A DNA stretch of 64,000 nt from contig URLR01000001.1 in NCBI GenBank assembly GCA_900548815.1, forward strand, positions 50,065 to 114,064, in the 5' to 3' direction. Position numbers and translations under genes: made by a program. Below are positions 39,838 to 48,455 of the stretch, piece by piece (position 1 is the first letter of the stretch; each line of letters begins with the position of its first letter). Source of the DNA: an uncultured Collinsella sp. GTDB lineage: Bacteria > Actinomycetota > Coriobacteriia > Coriobacteriales > Coriobacteriaceae. The notes under the pieces were generated by a model. It was not told the origin of the DNA and searched no databases. It was given only the letters and a program-made list of their open reading frames with translations.

Positions 39838-42654
39838 ATGGTTGTCGATAGTACGATTCGATTTAACGACAGGATGGATGGTCCAAGCGTGAGTCTCGGC
39901 AGCAAACTATCCAATGCAAAGGTGTCCTTTGCGATATTTAAGCGCGACATTAAGCGACTGCTTGTGAACCCCGTCGCCCTGGTGGTTACCCTAGGCGTGT
40001 GCGTTATTCCCTCGCTGTATGCCTGGTATAACATCGTGGCAAACTGGGATCCGTATGGAAACACCCAAGGCATCAAGATTGCTATCGCCAACAACGATCG
40101 AGGCACCCAAAACGACTTGGTGGGTGAGCTCAACGCTGGCGACAAAGTGGTCGACCAGCTCAAGGAGAATCATCAGTTGGGCTGGACGTTCGTCGACTCG
40201 ACGGCCGATGCCAAGGAGGGCGTCGAGAGCGGCGAGTACTATGCCGCTATCGTGATTCCCAAGAACTTCTCGGATAACCTGGTTTCGATGCTCGACGGCA
40301 ACTACCATCAGCCCAAGCTCACGTACTACGTCAATGAGAAGAAGAGCGCCATTGCGCCCAAGGTTACCGATACCGGTGCAAACACCATCGAGGAGCAGAT
40401 CAACTCGGAATTTGTCTCTACGGTAGGCAAGACTGTTGCCGGTATCGCCAAGGATGCCGGAGTCGATTTAAAGGACAAGGCAACCCAGACTCAGGATTCG
40501 TTGGCCGGTTCGGTATCAGAGGCTTCCGATACGTTGGGCGAAGTGCGTGATTCGATTGGCGACATGAATGCCGCCATCGATAAGACGAGTGGTTCCATTG
40601 CCTCGGCAGATGCGGCACTTGCCGGTCTGCAGGGTCAGGCGCCGTCGCTGACGCAGGCGATCTCCCAGGGCAATGACCTGCTGGGCGAGGCTCGCGCCAC
40701 GGCGGGCAACTCTGTCGCCTCGCTCTCCAAGGCGCTCTCGGAAGGCAGCCTTGCGCTCACCAAGACGTCAGCCTCCGCAAACGCTGCGATTGGCAAGCTG
40801 ACGGGCACGGTCGCATCTACGACTACCCGTATCGACAACTCGCTTGAGTCTCTCCAAGCGACGATCGACCACAATAAGGCCGTTATCGGGCACTTGGAAA
40901 TTCTCGTCAATGACACGTCGACAGGTTCCAAGGAAATTGACGCGCGCATTGTATCGATCATCGATTTGCTCCGCGAGCAGAATGAAAAGCTTCAGAGCAT
41001 CAAGGACGGTCTGTCTGCGCAGTCGAGCGCCATGGCGAATGACGCTGCGGCTGTCTCGGGTGCCAGCGACGCTATCAATAATGCAATTCAGACCGGTGCG
41101 ACCAACCTTGGCCAGGCTCAGACGGACCTGGGTCAAAACGCGCTGCCGAAGGTCTCGAGCGCACTTGATTCGTTTGCCGCCGTCTCGGGTGATCTGACGG
41201 GAATCGTGTCTGGCCTCACGCCTACTATTGCAAGTGCGCGCGGTACACTTTCGCAACTCAACGCCACGCTCGGTCAGGCCAAGACCACGCTGTCCCAGAC
41301 CGATGCCTCGCTTGCCAAGGTCCAGGACAAGCTCGCAACCGCCGCCAACGACATCGCGGCGCTACAGACCTCCGAGTCCATGGGCGAGCTGGCCGGCCTG
41401 ATGGGCGTCGACGTCGATGATGTTGCAGACTTCATGGCATCTCCGGTCGAGCTGACCTCAAAGTCAATTTACCCGGTCAAGAGCTTTGGTTCGGGCATTG
41501 CCCCGTTCTATACCAATCTGGCGCTGTGGGTGGGCGGCTACGTGCTTATCGCCATCTACAAGCTCGAGGTCGACCGCGAAGGCATCGGCAGCTTTACCGC
41601 GCGTCAGGGCTACTTTGGCCGCTGGTTGCTCCTGGTGATCCTGGGCGCGTTGCAGGCCATCATCGTTACGGTAGGCGATCTGGTGATCGGCGTGCAGTGC
41701 GTCAGCCCGCTGCTGTTCGTGCTGGGCGGCATCGCCATCTCGTTCACCTACGTCAATATCATCTATGCGCTGTCCACCACGTTTAAGCATATCGGCAAGG
41801 CTATCGGCGTCATTCTGGTTATCGTGCAGATCCCGGGTTCGTCGGGCATGTACCCCATCGAGATGATGCCAGGCTTCTTCCAGTGGCTGCACCCGCTGCT
41901 GCCCTTTACCTACGGCATCAATCTGCTGCGCGAGACGGTCGGCGGCATGTATTCGTTCAACTACCTGTTTAACCTGTGCATTCTGGGCGTGTTCTTGATC
42001 GTGGCGCTCTTTATCGGCCTGCAGCTGCGTCCGCTGCTGCTCAACCTTAACCTGCTCTTTGATAAACAGCTCTCCACGACCGGTATGATGATTTGCGAGT
42101 CCAACGACCTGCCGCGCCAGCGCTACTCGCTGCGCACGGCCATGCGCGTCATGCTCGATTCCGATTCGTACCGTCGCGAACTGCTCGATCATGCGGTCGC
42201 CTTTGAACATCGCTACCCGTACTACATCAAGGGCGGTTTTGCCGCCGTGGTGGGCGTTCAGGTCCTGCTCTTTGTCCTGTCGACGGTTCTCGATATCGAC
42301 AATAACGGCAAGATCATCCTGCTTGTCATTTGGATCATCTCGGTTATTGCCATCTGCGGCTGGCTGATCAATATCGAATATATCCGAGCGAGCCTCAATA
42401 CCCAGATGCGCATCTCGGCGCTTTCGGATGAGGACCTGCGTCGCGAGATGCGCGAACACACGGCCGCCATTCCTGCCGCCCGCCACATGTTTGGCCTCAA
42501 CGCCAGCGAGCGTGGTGCCAAGGGCGGCGATCAGTCCACGGGCCGCTTGCCGCATATCGGCTCGCACCATAAATCTCAGGGCAGCGACAGCACAGCCACA
42601 AATGATGGAGATACCACCGCGCTTGGCAAGCACTCCAAAGGAGGTGAGGCATAA
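39838..42654 (+). CDS. YhgE/Pip-domain membrane protein, 938 residues
   Basis: It starts with a cytoplasmic stretch, one membrane span and the conserved YhgE motif 'NWDPYGNTQGIKIAIANNDRGT'. A very long extracellular Ala/Ser/Thr-rich coiled-coil follows (roughly residues 200-500), then an ABC2-like membrane domain with about six spans and a 150-residue tail with two more hydrophobic segments. Family members include phage-infection proteins and the membrane parts of type VII-like or efflux systems; the molecular function is uncertain. The start is uncertain: ATG 39838 or 39874, neither with a strong ribosome site. Confidence 0.82.
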   Translation: MVVDSTIRFNDRMDGPSVSLGSKLSNAKVSFAIFKRDIKRLLVNPVALVVTLGVCVIPSLYAWYNIVANWDPYGNTQGIKIAIANNDRGTQNDLVGELNAGDKVVDQLKENHQLGWTFVDSTADAKEGVESGEYYAAIVIPKNFSDNLVSMLDGNYHQPKLTYYVNEKKSAIAPKVTDTGANTIEEQINSEFVSTVGKTVAGIAKDAGVDLKDKATQTQDSLAGSVSEASDTLGEVRDSIGDMNAAIDKTSGSIASADAALAGLQGQAPSLTQAISQGNDLLGEARATAGNSVASLSKALSEGSLALTKTSASANAAIGKLTGTVASTTTRIDNSLESLQATIDHNKAVIGHLEILVNDTSTGSKEIDARIVSIIDLLREQNEKLQSIKDGLSAQSSAMANDAAAVSGASDAINNAIQTGATNLGQAQTDLGQNALPKVSSALDSFAAVSGDLTGIVSGLTPTIASARGTLSQLNATLGQAKTTLSQTDASLAKVQDKLATAANDIAALQTSESMGELAGLMGVDVDDVADFMASPVELTSKSIYPVKSFGSGIAPFYTNLALWVGGYVLIAIYKLEVDREGIGSFTARQGYFGRWLLLVILGALQAIIVTVGDLVIGVQCVSPLLFVLGGIAISFTYVNIIYALSTTFKHIGKAIGVILVIVQIPGSSGMYPIEMMPGFFQWLHPLLPFTYGINLLRETVGGMYSFNYLFNLCILGVFLIVALFIGLQLRPLLLNLNLLFDKQLSTTGMMICESNDLPRQRYSLRTAMRVMLDSDSYRRELLDHAVAFEHRYPYYIKGGFAAVVGVQVLLFVLSTVLDIDNNGKIILLVIWIISVIAICGWLINIEYIRASLNTQMRISALSDEDLRREMREHTAAIPAARHMFGLNASERGAKGGDQSTGRLPHIGSHHKSQGSDSTATNDGDTTALGKHSKGGEA

Positions 42655-44844
42655 ATGAAGAACATCCTGCATCTGTTTAAGCGCGATGTCCAAAACGTGT
42701 CTCGCTCCGTGATCGGCTTGGTTGTCGTGATGGGCCTCATTATCGTACCGTGTCTGTACGCGTGGTTTAACATCGCCGGCAGCTGGGATCCGTACGGCAA
42801 CACCGGCAATCTTAAGATCGCCGTGGTCAACACCGATGAGGGTTACGAGAGCGATTTGATCCCCGTCGAGGTTAACGTGGGCGAAAACGTGACCGCCACC
42901 CTACGCGGCAACGAGAGCTTCGATTGGGTTGTGCTCAACAATCGCGAAAAGGCTATCGAGGGCGTTAAGTCGGGCGCGTACTATGCTGCCGTCGTTATCC
43001 CCAAAACGTTTAGCGCTGACATGATGACGCTTTTCTCGACCGACGTGAAACACGCCGATATCGAGTTTTACGAGAACCAGAAGGCCAACGCCATTGCGCA
43101 GATCGTGACCGAGAAGGGTTCGAGTGCCGTTCAGAGCCAGGTTAACGAAACTTTTACCGAGACCATTACGAGCATCGGTCTTAAGACGGTGTCCAGCCTG
43201 CTCGATTACATGAGCACCGACCAGGTCAGCAACTTTATCGCCAATCTGTCCTCGACGCTCGGCGATTCGATTGGGGACCTGCAAGACGTTCAGGCTAATG
43301 CTTCGTCGCTGGCGGGCATTTTGAGCTCTACGTCCGATTCGTTGACGTCGGCGAGCGGTATGCTCCAGCAGACGGGTACGGTCGATGAGTCGACCAAGCA
43401 GTTGATGGAGCATGCCAAGAGCGGCATGAGCGATTCCAAAGAAGCGCTGAAGGCCGCCAACGACGCCATCAACGCCGCGATTGACGGAAGCGCGGGCTCG
43501 TTCGACAACGTGTCCGCCGAGCTTGCGAAGGCATTCGATGCCGCGAATCAGCATGTCGACCTTACGGTGTCTCAGCTCAACGATGCCGCGGCGGCGCTCA
43601 ATACACGTGCCGACGATATCGACGCCACGGCCGACCAGCTCCGCGGCTTTGCCGAGCAGGTCAGTGACGAAAAGCTCCAGGAGAGCCTTAAATCTGTGGC
43701 AACATCGCTGGGCAGGATCGCGGTGGAGTATCGCAACAACGCCAAGGACCTGACGGCAACTGCTAAGTCCCTTTCTGACAGCATGGCAGAGGTCAACAGC
43801 ACGCGTGCCGAGGTCGATCAGGCCATCGCCGATGCCAAGGCGGGCATTTCGGGCGCTAAGTCCGACTACGATTCCACGTTCTCGGTTAAGGCCAAGGAGC
43901 TCAAGAAGACGGTTTCGGGCATCCTGGACTCGCTCGATGGCATCTCGGGCGATCTGGATAGCGTCGTAGACGGCCTGACCGACGCATCCGGTTCGCTGGC
44001 AAAGGGCCTCTCCAAGGCTGCAAAGCTGGTCAACAAGGCTTCCGATCAGCTGGGCGAGGCGTCCGATAAGATCAGCGCCTTTAAGGACGAGCTCGATGGC
44101 GCCCTGATGTCGGATGACCTTGCCACGATCAAGACGATGATTGGCAACGACCCCGAGGGTTTGGCCGTGTCGCTTTCCGGCCCCGTCGCGCTCGATCGCA
44201 AGCCGGTCTATCCGATTCGAAACTACGGTTCGGCCATGGCACCGTTCTACACGATTCTGTCGCTGTGGGTGGGCTCGATCGTGCTGGCGGCCATGATGAA
44301 GGTCTCGGTTGACGATGAGCTCATCAACGAGCTCATCCCCGTGCGCCTACACGAGATCTATCTGGGCCGCTACCTGTTCTTTGGCGGTCTGGCCCTGCTG
44401 CAGGCAACGCTCGTGTGCGCGGGCGACATCCTGTTTTTTGGCATCCAGTGCGACAACCCGCTGCAATTTGTACTTGCCGGCTGGGTCGCGAGTCTCGTGT
44501 TCTCCAATATCGTCTACACGCTTACGGTTTCGTTTGGCGATATCGGTAAGGCGCTCGCCGTCGTGCTGCTGGTCATGCAGGTCGGCGGTTCGGGTGGCAC
44601 GTTCCCCATCGAGATGACCGGCCCTGTGTTCCAGGCGATCTATCCGTTCCTGCCGTTTACTCACGGCATCAACGCCATGCACGCCGCCATGGCCGGTGCC
44701 TACCATATGGAGTACTGGATTGAGCTGGGCATCTTGGCAAGCTATCTGATCCCGTCGCTGGCCCTGGGCGTCGTCTTCCGCCGTCCGGTCATCAAAGCCA
44801 ACGACTGGATCATCGAAAAACTGGAGTCGACAAAGCTAATTTAG
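42655..44844 (+). CDS. YhgE/Pip-domain membrane protein, 729 residues
   Basis: A paralogue of the preceding gene. It has a single N-terminal span, 'SWDPYGNTGNLKIAVVNTDEG', an extracellular coiled-coil of about 350 residues and a C-terminal six-span ABC2-like domain ('GGSGGTFPIEM' is the typical motif). It lacks the long C-terminal tail of its partner. The ATG follows the previous stop directly, with GGAGGTGA as ribosome site, so the two are made together and may form a heteromer. A TetR regulator, often found next to such pairs, is absent. Confidence 0.85.
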   Translation: MKNILHLFKRDVQNVSRSVIGLVVVMGLIIVPCLYAWFNIAGSWDPYGNTGNLKIAVVNTDEGYESDLIPVEVNVGENVTATLRGNESFDWVVLNNREKAIEGVKSGAYYAAVVIPKTFSADMMTLFSTDVKHADIEFYENQKANAIAQIVTEKGSSAVQSQVNETFTETITSIGLKTVSSLLDYMSTDQVSNFIANLSSTLGDSIGDLQDVQANASSLAGILSSTSDSLTSASGMLQQTGTVDESTKQLMEHAKSGMSDSKEALKAANDAINAAIDGSAGSFDNVSAELAKAFDAANQHVDLTVSQLNDAAAALNTRADDIDATADQLRGFAEQVSDEKLQESLKSVATSLGRIAVEYRNNAKDLTATAKSLSDSMAEVNSTRAEVDQAIADAKAGISGAKSDYDSTFSVKAKELKKTVSGILDSLDGISGDLDSVVDGLTDASGSLAKGLSKAAKLVNKASDQLGEASDKISAFKDELDGALMSDDLATIKTMIGNDPEGLAVSLSGPVALDRKPVYPIRNYGSAMAPFYTILSLWVGSIVLAAMMKVSVDDELINELIPVRLHEIYLGRYLFFGGLALLQATLVCAGDILFFGIQCDNPLQFVLAGWVASLVFSNIVYTLTVSFGDIGKALAVVLLVMQVGGSGGTFPIEMTGPVFQAIYPFLPFTHGINAMHAAMAGAYHMEYWIELGILASYLIPSLALGVVFRRPVIKANDWIIEKLESTKLI

Positions 44845-44884
44845 TGCGGCAACGTTAACGCTGATGTAGCACTAATGCCAGCGA

Positions 44885-44984
44885 GCGAGCCGCATTTGCG
44901 CCAAGGTGACGTGAAATGAAAGGGCGCTGACCTTCTGGTCGCGCCCTTGAAATTGAACGTCAGATTGGCGTGAATGCGGCTCGC
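44885..44984. repeat. 100-bp imperfect inverted repeat in the spacer before the EamA gene
   Basis: Arms of 28 bases (44885-44912 with 44957-44984) match at 24 positions, starting with GCGAGCCGCATT. An inner perfect stem AAGGGCGC/GCGCCCTT (with GACC-ttct-GGTC at its tip) lies at 44920-44948. It may terminate the YhgE operon despite lacking a T run. The rest of the 340-bp spacer holds a GC-rich dyad near 45010-45030 and no other gene. Confidence 0.65.
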
Positions 44985-45183
44985 GCAGCGTCGGCCGGTC
45001 CGCCGTTCGGTAGAACGGCGGAACAAAACGCTTTAGTGGGCTGGATTGCGATGCAACGCCGGTTGTTGCTACAGTAGCGGGGCGTGCCGGGGGTCCGGTG
45101 CGCCCCGTTTTTATTTGACCATGAGGCGGCACGCAGCCATACGCGTGCGGACACCACGCCCAGATTGAGTGTGAGGATGTTCC

Positions 45184-46167
45184 ATGGCCCAATACGCTGC
45201 CAACGAAATCGAGAATATGCCCGATAGCCCTGTAGCCCGCGAAGACCTAGGTGCCGGCGGTGCCTCTCGCGGTGCCGGTGCGCGCTCGCCGCTGTTCTGG
45301 AAGGTCTTGCTGCTTTCGGTGGCGGTCATCTGGGGCTATTCCTTTACCACCATGAAAGATGCGCTCGATACCATTCCGGTGTTCGAGCTGCTCTACATTC
45401 GTTTTCTTCCGGCGTCGTTGGTCATGCTTGCCATCTTCCACGAGCGCATTGCTGCCCATTTCAACGCTCGAAACCTGATTGTTGGACTTGGCATGGGCGC
45501 GCTCATGTGGGGTGCCTACGGTTTGCAGACGATCGGCCTGGCACAGACCACGGCAGGCAAGAGTGCATTTTTGACGGGCACGTACTGCATCTTGGTTCCG
45601 TTTGCGAGCTACGTTCTAAGCGGCGAAAAGCTTACCCGTTACAACTTGGGCGCCGCGTTGCTGTGCCTGGCGGGCATTGGTCTGGTGGCGCTCGATAGCG
45701 TCGAGTTCAATGTCGGCGATGTCATCACACTGGGCGGTGCGGTCTTCTTTGCCATCCAGATGGCGGTGACCGCCAAGTATGGCCGCAAGATGGACATCAA
45801 CGTCATCACGTTTTGGATGTTTGTGGGCAACGGCGCGCTGAGCCTGATCTCGTCGCTGTTATTCGAGACCCAAGCGCCGCTGTCCGTGTGGACGCCGAGC
45901 TTTATCGGTGTGATGGCGTTTCTATCGGTGGGCTGTACGTGTGTGGCTCTGCTCATCCAAAACGTCGGCCTGGCGCATGTCCCGGCCTCAACGGGCTCAC
46001 TGCTGCTTTCGATGGAGTCGCCTTCGGGCGTGTTGTTTTCGGTGCTGCTGATGGGGGAGGCGCTCACCTCGCGCCTGCTCGCCGGCTTCGCGCTCATCTT
46101 TCTTTCGATTATCTTGAGCGAGACGCATTTCGATTTTTTGCGTCGAAAGCCGCGTCCGCAATTGTAA
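45184..46167 (+). CDS. EamA/DMT-superfamily transporter
   Basis: A 327-residue membrane protein with ten predicted spans in two EamA halves. The first half opens with 'LLSVAVIWGYSFTTMKDAL', and 'GLQTIGLAQTTAGKSAFLTG' is a typical EamA motif. Family members export amino acids or metabolites; the substrate cannot be predicted. A hydrophilic N-terminus of about 35 residues precedes the first span. A terminator follows 12 bp after the stop. Confidence 0.85.
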   Translation: MAQYAANEIENMPDSPVAREDLGAGGASRGAGARSPLFWKVLLLSVAVIWGYSFTTMKDALDTIPVFELLYIRFLPASLVMLAIFHERIAAHFNARNLIVGLGMGALMWGAYGLQTIGLAQTTAGKSAFLTGTYCILVPFASYVLSGEKLTRYNLGAALLCLAGIGLVALDSVEFNVGDVITLGGAVFFAIQMAVTAKYGRKMDINVITFWMFVGNGALSLISSLLFETQAPLSVWTPSFIGVMAFLSVGCTCVALLIQNVGLAHVPASTGSLLLSMESPSGVLFSVLLMGEALTSRLLAGFALIFLSIILSETHFDFLRRKPRPQL

Positions 46168-46179
46168 ACAATTTGTTGC

Positions 46180-46206
46180 GCCGCCTCCCGGGGCGGCATT
46201 TTTTAT
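46180..46206 (+). terminator. Rho-independent terminator after the EamA gene
   Basis: GCCGCC-tcccgg-GGCGGC followed by ATTTTTTATG. Confidence 0.85.
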
Positions 46207-46282
46207 GCGTCGCCCTTAAAGTAGTACCTTGCACTTTACGCTATCAAAGTGCTTGCTGCAAAAACGTTACTGGAGGGCATCT

Positions 46283-47578
46283 ATGGCACCAGCACTGTCC
46301 GATCTTCAACCGCAATCAGCGCCCAAGGCCACCGCGGCGGCGCAGACCGCTATCGGTGACGGTCTTGTTGCAGAAGCTCAGGCTTTTGCAGACGAGCTCG
46401 CTGCGTGGCGACACGATTTACATCAGATGCCCGAGCTGGGTAATAGCCTCCCGCAGACCTCTACGTATATCCAAGCGCGCCTGACCGAGATGGACATCCC
46501 ATTTGCTACGCTCGTCGATGGTTCCTGCGTTGTGGGCCTTGTCGGCGCCGGTGCCGCCGCGGCCCAAGGCAATGGCATCTGCACGAATGAGCAGGCCGGT
46601 ACGGTCATCATGCTTCGTGGCGACATGGACGCCCTGCCCGTTGCCGAGGAATCCGGCGAGCCCTTTGCATCCACCAACGGCTGCATGCACGCTTGCGGTC
46701 ACGATATGCACGCGACGGCGCTGCTTGGTGCGGCTCGCCTGCTCAAGGCCCGCGAGGCCGAGCTCGTCGACGCCAATGCCACCGTCAAACTGCTGTTCCA
46801 GCCGGGCGAGGAGACCTTTGAGGGGGCACGCGCTGCCATCGCCGACGGCTTGCTCGAGAACCCGCGTCCTCAGGCGGCCTTTGCCATGCATGTCAACAGC
46901 CAGTCGCCGCTTGGCCTGGTGCTCTACGGCAGTCCGGCGCTTTCGGGCGTGTACGGTTTCCGCATCACGCTCCAGGGCAAGGGCGGCCATGGCTCGAGCC
47001 CCGAGATCTGCATCGACCCCATCGCGGCCGGCGTCCATGTGCACCTGGCGCTCCAGGAGCTCATTGCTCGCGAAGTGCCGGCGGCCAAGGAGGTCGCACT
47101 GACCGTGGGTAAGTTTGCCGGTGGCCAAGCGGCCAACGTCATTCCCGACACCTGCGTGCTCGAGGGAACGCTGCGCGGCTTTGATGTTGAGCTCATGGCT
47201 CACCTAAAGACCCGCATCGCGGAGGTCGTTAACGGCGTTGCCACGACCTATCGTACGCCGGCGACCATCGAGACACTTTCGGATGTTCCGCCGCTTGTAC
47301 TCGACAGCGATATGACTCAGGCGTCGCTTGGCTACGTGGGCGCAGTGCTGCCCAAGGCGGCTTTCTTGCCGCTTTTCCATGCCATGGCGAGTGAAGACTT
47401 CGCGCTTATCTCGAGCGAGATTCCGAGTGCGTACTTTACCGTGGGCGCGGCCGTAACCGACACGGACGAACACTTTGCCCAGCACCATCCCAAGGCACGT
47501 TTTAACGATGCCGAGCTTCCCCTCGGTGCCGCGGCCTATACCGCCGTCGCTTTGGGCTATATCGCCGACCACCGGTAG
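46283..47578 (+). CDS. M20-family amidohydrolase (aminoacylase/hippurate hydrolase type)
   Basis: A 431-residue metallopeptidase-like hydrolase of N-acyl or amide bonds. Family motifs are 'LRGDMDALPVAEESG', 'HACGHDMHATALLGAA' with the metal-binding Cys/His, 'LFQPGEETFEGARA' with the catalytic Glu pair, and the dimerization domain from about residue 220. The ATG at 46283 follows GGAGGG. About 30 residues precede the catalytic domain. The stop codon lies inside the left arm of a large hairpin. Confidence 0.85.
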   Translation: MAPALSDLQPQSAPKATAAAQTAIGDGLVAEAQAFADELAAWRHDLHQMPELGNSLPQTSTYIQARLTEMDIPFATLVDGSCVVGLVGAGAAAAQGNGICTNEQAGTVIMLRGDMDALPVAEESGEPFASTNGCMHACGHDMHATALLGAARLLKAREAELVDANATVKLLFQPGEETFEGARAAIADGLLENPRPQAAFAMHVNSQSPLGLVLYGSPALSGVYGFRITLQGKGGHGSSPEICIDPIAAGVHVHLALQELIAREVPAAKEVALTVGKFAGGQAANVIPDTCVLEGTLRGFDVELMAHLKTRIAEVVNGVATTYRTPATIETLSDVPPLVLDSDMTQASLGYVGAVLPKAAFLPLFHAMASEDFALISSEIPSAYFTVGAAVTDTDEHFAQHHPKARFNDAELPLGAAAYTAVALGYIADHR

Positions 47579-47661
47579 CACCCAACCTTGCCTTTCAAGC
47601 CTGCGGGCATGGCCGTAAGGCCTATGCCCTTGTCTTTCAAGGCAATCTTGGGTGCTACCGG
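47572..47661. terminator. 90-bp hairpin spanning the M20 stop codon
   Basis: Arms of 23 bases (47572-47594 and 47639-47661) pair except for two bases. The left arm begins 7 bases before the end of the M20 gene, so its stop TAG is inside the stem. An inner stem GGGCAT/ATGCCC and GGCC/GGCC-type pairs sit between. Just after it is CCGGCGCCCGGCGCCGG, another GC palindrome. Confidence 0.7.
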
Positions 47662-47701
47662 CGCCCGGCGCCGGCTATTCGTTTGTTAAATAAGGAGCAG
47701 T

Positions 47702-48151
47702 ATGCCCCAGCAGCGTAAGTTCTTCCCCGGCTGGCTCGTGGTGGCCTCCGGCTTCGTGATCATGGCCACGTGCTACACGATTTTCGTCAACTGCATGAGC
47801 ATGTTCCAGCTGCTGATCGTCAGCAACCTCGGGATTACGCTTGCCCAGTACAACGTCTCCAATGCGATCTCTACCGTGGTGAGCGTTATCGGATCGCTTG
47901 TCATTGGCCATGTTGCCGATAAAGTAAGCGGTCGCGTTTTGGGCTCCCTAACCGTTATCGCCACCTCGGCGGTGCTCGCGGGCATGAGCTTTGTGGGTGA
48001 GCTTTGGCAGGTCTATGTGCTCTTTGCCGTCTCGGGCTCCTTTGCGAGCGCCTGGATCGTGTGCCTGGTGTGTTCTGTTGTCATGCTCGTATTCCTGCTG
48101 GCCTCGGAGCCCATCGCCGCCAAGCTGCGCGCAAGCGTGGCGGGGGAGTAG
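47702..48151 (+). pseudogene. MFS transporter remnant with an internal deletion, 149 residues
   Basis: The first 115 residues are a normal MFS start: four spans and the loop 2-3 motif 'GHVADKVSGRVLG'. After 'AVSGSFASAW' the sequence jumps to a single hydrophobic stretch 'IVCLVCSVVMLVFLLASEP' that looks like the last span of an MFS protein, then ends. A complete MFS protein has about 400 residues, so the middle eight or so spans are missing without a frameshift. A good ribosome site (AAGGAG) remains. It is probably a decaying gene; a tiny functional half-transporter is possible but less likely. Confidence 0.7.
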
Positions 48152-48186
48152 GCGTCCGTCGCTCTTTTCTGTTCGCCCCGTTCTGT

Positions 48187-48398
48187 CCGTGGCCGCCTTG
48201 GAAGCCGAATGGATGCTCGTGCCATCATTCGGTTTCCAAGGCGGCCACGGGCCTACGAAATGATCCCTTTTCCTCCGTCCCCAAGGGATCACGTGATCCG
48301 AAGGGGACGGAGGAAAAGGGATCACAAACAGCGGCGGCGCGTCTGGCCGAACGAGTCCCCATACCCTCGTTCGGTCAGACGCGCCGCCGCTGTTTGTG
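48187..48398. repeat. Three adjacent long hairpins before hisS
   Basis: Hairpin 1 (48187-48250) has a 17-bp perfect outer stem starting CCGTGGCCGCC and further inner pairing. Hairpin 2 (48261-48324) has a perfect 22-bp stem starting TGATCCCTTTT, with the 14-bp palindrome GGATCACGTGATCC in its centre. Hairpin 3 (48325-48396) has a 21-bp outer stem starting CAAACAGCGGCGG plus CCGAACGAG/CTCGTTCGG inside. They share no arm sequence. A TATAAT box at 48408-48413 for hisS follows directly. Confidence 0.75.
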
Positions 48399-48455
48399 TT
48401 TGTGCCGTATAATGACCGTTACCTATGACGCGATACAAAAGAAAGGTGTTTGCCC

